Shown piece by piece: positions 7,315-11,463 of a stretch of DNA of 11,463 bases (position 1 is its first letter; every line of letters starts with the position of its first letter). The notes beneath the pieces are model-generated. The model saw only the letters and a program-made list of their open reading frames with translations. It was not told the DNA's origin and did no database searches. Location of the stretch: the NCBI GenBank assembly GCA_027023665.1, contig JALVUY010000074.1:2853-14315 (forward strand), read 5' to 3'. Both the position numbers and the translations under genes were made by a program. The DNA is from Methanocaldococcaceae archaeon (lineage in GTDB: Archaea; AGJL01; Methanococci; Methanococcales; Methanocaldococcaceae).

Positions 7315-7346
7315 CCCCCTTACTAATATTTATATCACCACGAACC

Positions 7347-7359
7347 ACACAAATTGTGT
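7347..7359. promoter_or_regulatory. Small dyad near the EF-1 alpha transcription start
   Basis: ACACAA and TTGTGT flank a single A (7353). The one-base centre cannot loop out as RNA, so if functional it would act as double-stranded DNA, for example as a regulator site about 10-20 bases after the predicted start of transcription. A 6-bp dyad can arise by chance. Confidence 0.25.
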
Positions 7360-7441
7360 ATTCTTATTCTAAATTTGTATAAACCCTATATCAAATTATA
7401 ACAAAATTAATAAAAAATAAAAAGCAAGTCGGTGATGTAAT

Positions 7442-8728
7442 ATGGCAAAGCAAAAACCAGTATTAAACGTAGCATTTATTGGACACGTTGATGCAGGTAA
7501 GTCAACAACCGTTGGAAGATTATTATACGACAGTGGAGCAATTGACCCACAGTTATTAGAAAAATTAAGAAGAGAAGCTCAAGAAAGAGGTAAAGCTGGA
7601 TTCGAGTTTGCTTATGTTATGGACAACTTAAAAGAAGAAAGAGAAAGAGGAGTTACAATTGATGTAGCTCACAAAAAATTCGAAACACCTAAGTATGAAA
7701 TTACAATCGTCGATTGTCCAGGTCACAGAGACTTCATTAAAAACATGATTACAGGAGCTTCACAAGCTGATGCAGCAGTTTTAGTCGTTGATGTTAACGA
7801 TGCTAAGACTGGAATTCAACCACAAACAAGAGAACACATGTTCTTAGCAAGAACATTAGGTATTAAACAAATTGCAGTGGCAATTAACAAAATGGATACA
7901 GTTAATTACAGTCAAGAAGAATACGAAAAAATGAAAAAAATGTTATCAGAGCAATTATTAAAAGTCTTAGGTTACAACCCAGATCAAATTGACTTTATTC
8001 CAACAGCATCCTTAAAAGGAGACAATGTTGTTAAAAGATCAGAAAACATGCCATGGTACAAGGGTCCAACATTAGTTGAAGCATTAGACAAGTTCCAACC
8101 ACCAGAAAAACCAGTCAACTTACCATTAAGAATTCCAATTCAAGATGTCTATTCAATTACAGGGGTAGGTACTGTTCCAGTTGGAAGAGTAGAAACTGGT
8201 ATCTTAAAACCAGGAGACAAAGTTGTCTTTGAGCCTGCTGGTGTCCAAGGAGAAGTTAAGTCAATCGAAATGCACCACGAGCAAATTCCACAAGCAGAAC
8301 CTGGAGACAACATTGGATTTAACGTTAGAGGAGTTAGTAAGAAAGACATCAAAAGAGGAGACGTTTGTGGACACCCAGACAACCCACCAACAGTCGCGGA
8401 AGAATTCACAGCTCAAATCGTCGTCTTACAGCACCCAACTGCAATTACTGTTGGTTACACACCTGTCTTCCACGCACACACAGCACAAGTTGCATGTACA
8501 TTCGTTGAGTTATTGAAGAAATTAGACCCAAGAACTGGACAAGTTATTGAAGAAAATCCACAGTTCTTAAAGACTGGTGATGCAGCAGTTGTTAGAATTA
8601 AACCAACAAAACCAATGGTTATTGAAAATGTCAGAGAAATTCCACAGTTAGGTAGATTCGCTATTAGAGATATGGGTATGACAATCGCTGCAGGTATGGC
8701 AATTGATGTCAAACCTAAGAACAAATAA
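7442..8728 (+). CDS. tuf: Translation elongation factor 1-alpha (EF-1A)
   Basis: This 428-aa GTPase delivers aminoacyl-tRNA to the ribosome. The G domain has GHVDAGKS (14-21), RGVTID (69-74), DCPGH (91-95, including the GTPase His95) and NKMD (149-152). Domain II follows with [21 protein letters not shown], and domain III contains [12 protein letters not shown] and ends [20 protein letters not shown]. The length equals that usual for archaeal EF-1 alpha. ATG 7442 is preceded by GGTGAT (7431-7436) at good spacing. Compared with its neighbours the gene uses more C-ending codons (AAC, CAC, TTC, GTC), as expected of a very highly expressed gene. It sits between EF-2 and rps10 in the ancestral archaeal str order. 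Confidence 0.98.
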   Translation: MAKQKPVLNVAFIGHVDAGKSTTVGRLLYDSGAIDPQLLEKLRREAQERGKAGFEFAYVMDNLKEERERGVTIDVAHKKFETPKYEITIVDCPGHRDFIKNMITGASQADAAVLVVDVNDAKTGIQPQTREHMFLARTLGIKQIAVAINKMDTVNYSQEEYEKMKKMLSEQLLKVLGYNPDQIDFIPTASLKGDNVVKRSENMPWYKGPTLVEALDKFQPPEKPVNLPLRIPIQDVYSITGVGTVPVGRVETGILKPGDKVVFEPAGVQGEVKSIEMHHEQIPQAEPGDNIGFNVRGVSKKDIKRGDVCGHPDNPPTVAEEFTAQIVVLQHPTAITVGYTPVFHAHTAQVACTFVELLKKLDPRTGQVIEENPQFLKTGDAAVVRIKPTKPMVIENVREIPQLGRFAIRDMGMTIAAGMAIDVKPKNK

Positions 8729-8754
8729 ATTTCTTTAAACCTTTTTAATTAAAC

Positions 8755-8775
8755 TTTTTTTATTTTTTTATTCTT
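8755..8775 (+). terminator. Poly-U terminator after EF-1 alpha
   Basis: Long T runs (8755-8761 and 8763-8769, then 8771-8775) lie 27 bases after the stop. No hairpin is needed for archaeal termination. No clear TATA box is seen between here and rps10, so partial read-through into rps10 is likely. Confidence 0.55.
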
Positions 8776-8833
8776 TACAAGGATTTTATTGGTTTTATTG
8801 TATCCTAAATTAAAGTTACAAAAGGGGATATGT

Positions 8834-9139
8834 ATGCAAAGAGCAAGAATTAAGTTATCTAGTACAGATCATGTAGTTTTAGATGAAATATGTAGACAAA
8901 TAAAAGAAATTGCTGAAAAGACTGGAGTAGATATTTCAGGACCAATTCCATTACCTACAAAAGTATTAAAAGTTGTTACAAGAAAGAGTCCAGATGGAGA
9001 AGGTTCATCAACATTTGACAGATGGACAATGAAAATTCATAAGAGATTGATTGACATTGATGCAGATGAAAGAGCTTTAAGACATATTATGAAAATAAAA
9101 ATTCCAGATAATGTTCAAATAGAGATACAATTTAGATAA
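8834..9139 (+). CDS. rps10: Small-subunit ribosomal protein S10 (uS10)
   Basis: This 101-aa archaeal S10 is a head protein of the 30S subunit. Recognisable segments are [40 protein letters not shown] and the C-terminal [13 protein letters not shown] chose ATG 8834, with AGGGG (8823-8827) 6 bases upstream. A GTG 45 bases earlier would add [15 protein letters not shown], which is unlike the family and spans the ribosome-binding site. The gene follows EF-1 alpha, the standard archaeal arrangement, and converges with the GTPase gene on the other strand. Confidence 0.96.
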   Translation: MQRARIKLSSTDHVVLDEICRQIKEIAEKTGVDISGPIPLPTKVLKVVTRKSPDGEGSSTFDRWTMKIHKRLIDIDADERALRHIMKIKIPDNVQIEIQFR

Positions 9140-9182
9140 TTAAACGGTTTTTTTAAATGGTAAACTCCCATAGGTTATTTTG

Positions 9183-9228
9183 CGTTGCAATCTGAAAAGT
9201 GAGGATTGCAACGACTTTTCTATTTTTT
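9183..9228 (+). terminator. Hairpin plus U-tract terminator of the rps10 transcript, with overlapping inverted repeats
   Basis: CGTTGCAATC (9183-9192) and GATTGCAACG (9204-9213) form a perfect 10-bp stem with an 11-nt loop, followed by T-rich sequence to 9228. A second inverted repeat, GAAAAGT (9194-9200, within that loop) with ACTTTTC (9214-9220), overlaps the first, so the two stems compete. On the minus strand the hairpin lies just past the GTPase stop codon but is not followed by a U run. Confidence 0.65.
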
Positions 9229-9871
9229 ATTTTCCATGAAGTCTTTTATACAATCTTACTCTTTCATTAATTTTCTTTTTTATTTCTTCAATACCAATCC
9301 CTTTTTTTAATATTGCTGGGACTATAAATTTCCACTGATGCCAAGGAGGCTGGCATTTTAAATACTCACAAATACTATCTAAAACTTCATCCCACTTATC
9401 TTTTTTTATTTTATCCATTTTATTAGCTACAAGAATAGGACTTATTTTTAAGTCGGTTATAAAATCAAACATCTCTAAATCAATTGGAATCTCCCCTCTT
9501 TTATCCCATCTTTCCACTATTTCAATGAATGGTTTTGTATCTATTATTTGAACTGCGGTAGCAATCTCATCAGCATGATTTTCTATGTAATGAACTATCT
9601 TATCTTTAATAGCTTCTTGAACTTTTTTTGGTACTCCAGCCATATATCCAAAGCCAGGCATATCAACCAATATATAATCTCCCATATCATACTCATTAAT
9701 TTTTAATGTTACTCCTGGCTTTTTTCCTACTTTAACATCTTTTCTACCAGTAATTAATCGAACAAAAGTCGATTTTCCTACATTACTTCTACCAACAACT
9801 ATAACCTTTGGTTTTTTCTTTTTTTCATATTTTTCTTTTAAATTTTTGTATTTTTCAAAAAAGTCATTCAT
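9227..9871 (-). CDS. engB: EngB/YihA-type GTP-binding protein
   Basis: This 214-aa TRAFAC-class GTPase belongs to the EngB/YsxC/YihA family, whose bacterial members aid assembly of the large ribosomal subunit; the archaeal role is inferred. Motifs are G1 GRSNVGKST (27-35), G2 PGVT (52-55), G3 DMPGFGY (70-76), G4 NKMD (150-153), and a G5-like VPAIL (about 184-188). The N-terminus is rich in lysine (EKKKKPK). ATG at 9871-9869 is preceded by GGGAT-like bases (+ strand 9878-9880 CCC) about 6 bases away. Two TATA-like elements on the minus strand (about 9898-9905 and 9917-9924) could start a short leader, or it may be cotranscribed with the DUF211 gene 82 bases upstream. It converges with rps10. 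Confidence 0.92.
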   Translation of the reverse strand: MNDFFEKYKNLKEKYEKKKKPKVIVVGRSNVGKSTFVRLITGRKDVKVGKKPGVTLKINEYDMGDYILVDMPGFGYMAGVPKKVQEAIKDKIVHYIENHADEIATAVQIIDTKPFIEIVERWDKRGEIPIDLEMFDFITDLKISPILVANKMDKIKKDKWDEVLDSICEYLKCQPPWHQWKFIVPAILKKGIGIEEIKKKINERVRLYKRLHGK

Positions 9872-9953
9872 AGATATCCCTTTTATAAATTTTAATTTAT
9901 TTAAAATTTTAAAATAAGTATATCAATCAAAAAGAGAGTAAAAATAAAAAATA

Positions 9954-10247
9954 TTAATATCTATCTTGAGGAGTTTTAACTTCTTCAATAATTTTTTTAC
10001 CAGCAACAACTTCATCTATACTATGTATTGTTCCTCCTAATCTTTCAATAATTTCCTGAATTTCATCAAAATCTAAATTATTTCCTTCAATTGTTACTTT
10101 AACATTTTCAGTTTCTTTGTCTATTTCATAAACCGTAATATTTACTCCATCTATATTAGGGAGAGATGTTAATTGTAAAGCCATCTCTGTTATTTTTGGT
10201 TCGTGTGGCTTTAGTATATCTAATACTATTCTCCTAATTCCGTTCAA
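9954..10247 (-). CDS. DUF211 family protein, TTG start
   Basis: This 97-aa protein resembles the archaeal DUF211 family (small ferredoxin-like alpha/beta proteins, function unknown to me). The pattern is [17 protein letters not shown], then [39 protein letters not shown] and [15 protein letters not shown]. It is acidic, with no signal peptide, membrane segment or cysteines, so presumably cytoplasmic. The start is TTG (+ strand CAA 10245-10247), with GAGGGAT upstream on the minus strand (+ strand 10251-10258) and no suitable ATG. A TATA box lies about 60 bases upstream. Its neighbour downstream on the same strand is the EngB-type GTPase, and ftr diverges from it; this context does not reveal its role. 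Confidence 0.85.
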   Translation of the reverse strand: MNGIRRIVLDILKPHEPKITEMALQLTSLPNIDGVNITVYEIDKETENVKVTIEGNNLDFDEIQEIIERLGGTIHSIDEVVAGKKIIEEVKTPQDRY

Positions 10248-10286
10248 ATCTATCCCTCTAAAATATTATTTTTAATTTTTCTAAAT

Positions 10287-10298
10287 TAACTATAGTTA
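10287..10298. promoter_or_regulatory. 12-bp palindrome at the DUF211 promoter, possible operator
   Basis: TAACTATAGTTA is a perfect palindrome placed about where minus-strand transcription from the TATA box at 10308-10315 should begin. It could be a regulator-binding site in the divergent DUF211/ftr gap; it could also be chance in AT-rich DNA. Confidence 0.3.
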
Positions 10299-10307
10299 CA
10301 ATTAGGT

Positions 10308-10315
10308 TATTTAAA
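10308..10315 (-). promoter_or_regulatory. Probable promoter of the DUF211 gene
   Basis: Read on the minus strand this is TTTAAATA, within TTTTAAATAACC. Initiation is expected near 10283-10290, giving a leader of about 40 nt that includes the GAGGGAT ribosome-binding site. Confidence 0.5.
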
Positions 10316-10359
10316 ATTATTGATAAATCGTCAATATGTTCATATTTTTTAATACATAA

Positions 10360-10376
10360 ATTATTAAAAAATAAAT
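10360..10376 (+). promoter_or_regulatory. Possible ftr promoter region
   Basis: The AT-rich run ATTATTAAAAAATAAAT contains TATA-like bases. Initiation would fall near 10395, about 65 bases before ftr. Other AT runs (10351-10361 and 10420-10430) compete, so the exact element is uncertain. Confidence 0.3.
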
Positions 10377-10460
10377 GATAAGGTATTAATAATCCCTAAG
10401 TTAAATTACTTATTGTTATTAATAAAAAATAGATTAACTTCTATATGTTGGAGGGATAGC

Positions 10461-11366
10461 ATGGAAATAAATGGAGTATATATTGAAGATACTTTTGCAG
10501 AAGCTTTTCCAATATGGGTATCAAGAGTTTTAATAACAGCATCTACTAAAAAGTGGGCAAAAATTGCCGCTACAGAGGCTACTGGTTTTGGTTGTTCAGT
10601 TATTATGTGTCCAGCAGAGGCAGGTATCGAGAAATATGTTCCACCATCAAAAACTCCAGATGGAAGACCTGGGTTTATAATACAAATCTGCCATCCTAAA
10701 AAATCAGAATTAGAACACCAAATGTTAGAAAGATTAGGACAGTGTGTTTTAACATGCCCAACAACAGCTATTTTTGACGCTATGGGTGACATGGCTGAAG
10801 AACAGTTAAAAGTAGGATTTAAGTTAAAGTTTTTCGGAGATGGTTATGAGAAGAAGGATGAGTTGTATGGTAGAAAAGTATATAGAATACCAATTATGGG
10901 AGGGGAATTTATAACAGAGGCTAAATTTGGAATTAAAAAAGGAGTGGCTGGAGGAAACTTCTTTATAATGGCTGACACTAACGCTACTGCATTGTTAGCA
11001 GCTGAAGCCGCAGTAAATGCTATTTCATCAGTTGAGGGAGTTATAACGCCATTCCCTGGCGGAGTTGTTGCATCAGGAAGTAAAGTAGGAGCAAGTAATC
11101 CAAAATATAAGTTTATGGTAGCTACAACAAATCATAAAATGTGTCCAACATTAAAAAATGTTGTAGAAGATTCAGAGATTCCTGAAGATGTAAATGGTAT
11201 TTATGAAATAGTTATTGATGGAGTCGATGAAGAATCTGTAAAAGAGGCTATGAAACAAGGTATATTAGCAGCTACAAGAGTTCCAGGGGTTAAAAAAATT
11301 ACTGCCGGAAACTATGGAGGTAAATTAGGAAAATACCAAATAAAATTACATGAATTATTTGAGTAA
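10461..11366 (+). CDS. ftr: Formylmethanofuran--tetrahydromethanopterin N-formyltransferase
   Basis: This enzyme moves the formyl group from formylmethanofuran to tetrahydromethanopterin, giving 5-formyl-tetrahydromethanopterin, the second step of CO2 reduction to methane; it acts in the cytoplasm. The product is 301 aa, near the family length of about 300. The N-terminal domain runs from [19 protein letters not shown] through [20 protein letters not shown] to [14 protein letters not shown] (99-110). The C-terminal domain includes [37 protein letters not shown] and [14 protein letters not shown] chose ATG 10461, with GGAGG (10450-10454) 6 bases upstream; an in-frame ATG 48 bases earlier adds [16 protein letters not shown], which is not family-like and covers the ribosome-binding site. 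It diverges from the DUF211 gene across 213 bases. Confidence 0.97.
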   Translation: MEINGVYIEDTFAEAFPIWVSRVLITASTKKWAKIAATEATGFGCSVIMCPAEAGIEKYVPPSKTPDGRPGFIIQICHPKKSELEHQMLERLGQCVLTCPTTAIFDAMGDMAEEQLKVGFKLKFFGDGYEKKDELYGRKVYRIPIMGGEFITEAKFGIKKGVAGGNFFIMADTNATALLAAEAAVNAISSVEGVITPFPGGVVASGSKVGASNPKYKFMVATTNHKMCPTLKNVVEDSEIPEDVNGIYEIVIDGVDEESVKEAMKQGILAATRVPGVKKITAGNYGGKLGKYQIKLHELFE

Positions 11367-11393
11367 TTATATTTTTCTTTTTTAATATCTTTT
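11367..11393 (+). terminator. U-rich terminator after ftr
   Basis: Three T runs (about 11371-11375, 11377-11382 and 11389-11394) follow the stop directly, without a strong hairpin. Confidence 0.5.
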
Positions 11394-11424
11394 TTGACAT
11401 AAATATTTTATAATAACAAAAATT

Positions 11425-11440
11425 TAAAAATATTTATAAA
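11425..11440 (+). promoter_or_regulatory. Probable promoter for a gene beyond the window
   Basis: TTAAAAA leads into TATTTATAAA (11431-11440), a good TATA box. Transcription would begin at about the window edge, so the gene it serves is not visible. Confidence 0.4.
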
Positions 11441-11463
11441 TGTAACACTTTACTGTTTATATT

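Noticed and set aside
8223..8516. 97-codon plus-strand frame inside EF-1 alpha
   Set aside because: A shadow of a strongly conserved gene; its Ser/Gln/Thr-rich translation resembles no protein family.
9183..9220. H-type pseudoknot after rps10
   Set aside because: The second stem's 3' strand abuts the first stem with no connector bases to cross a 10-bp helix, so the stems are better seen as alternatives.
1..11463. CRISPR array, tRNA/rRNA genes, insertion sequences, defence genes
   Set aside because: No spaced direct repeats, tRNA cloverleaf, rRNA segment, transposase or defence protein was seen; the intein is the only mobile-type element.

Overview
The window is archaeal. It very probably comes from a hydrogenotrophic, thermophilic methanogen of the Methanococcales, in or near Methanocaldococcus. 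Four things suggest this: very AT-rich DNA; archaeal TATA/BRE promoters with GGTGA/GGAGG ribosome-binding sites; archaeal-type translation and transcription proteins (split RNA polymerase A'', L30e, archaeal NusA, EF-2 with the diphthamide histidine, EF-1 alpha); and formylmethanofuran:tetrahydromethanopterin formyltransferase. The species call rests on remembered protein similarity, not on a search.

Layout: (1) 41-2554, rpoA'', interrupted by a 445-residue intein (263-1597) lying in the polymerase trigger loop. (2) 2555-2920, a 366-base gap that is not empty: a textbook C/D box guide sRNA (about 2631-2688), a strong promoter (2731-2746), and a mRNA leader with a 22-bp hairpin whose 3' arm is also complementary to the Shine-Dalgarno sequence of the next gene. 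(3) 2921-4906, the ribosomal/transcription operon rpl30e-nusA-rps12-rps7. (4) 5047-7227, EF-2, and 7442-8728, EF-1 alpha, each with its own likely promoter, then rps10 (8834-9139). This is the ancestral archaeal str order. (5) 9183-9228, a hairpin plus U-tract between convergent genes, with two overlapping inverted repeats. (6) On the minus strand, a DUF211 gene (9954-10247) followed by an EngB/YihA-type GTPase (9227-9871). (7) Divergent from these, ftr (10461-11366), a step of CO2-reducing methanogenesis, then a U-rich terminator and a probable promoter for the next gene.

How it works together: most genes serve transcription and translation (polymerase, NusA, small-subunit proteins S12, S7 and S10, L30e, and the two elongation factors). 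The C/D sRNA belongs with them because it should guide rRNA 2'-O-methylation. The best candidate for something undescribed is the rpl30e leader: it looks like a cis-regulatory switch with competing ON and OFF folds. The intein is second: its splicing residues are intact but both LAGLIDADG catalytic acids are gone. Structures and pairings were derived by eye from the bases; rRNA targets were matched from memory and are provisional.
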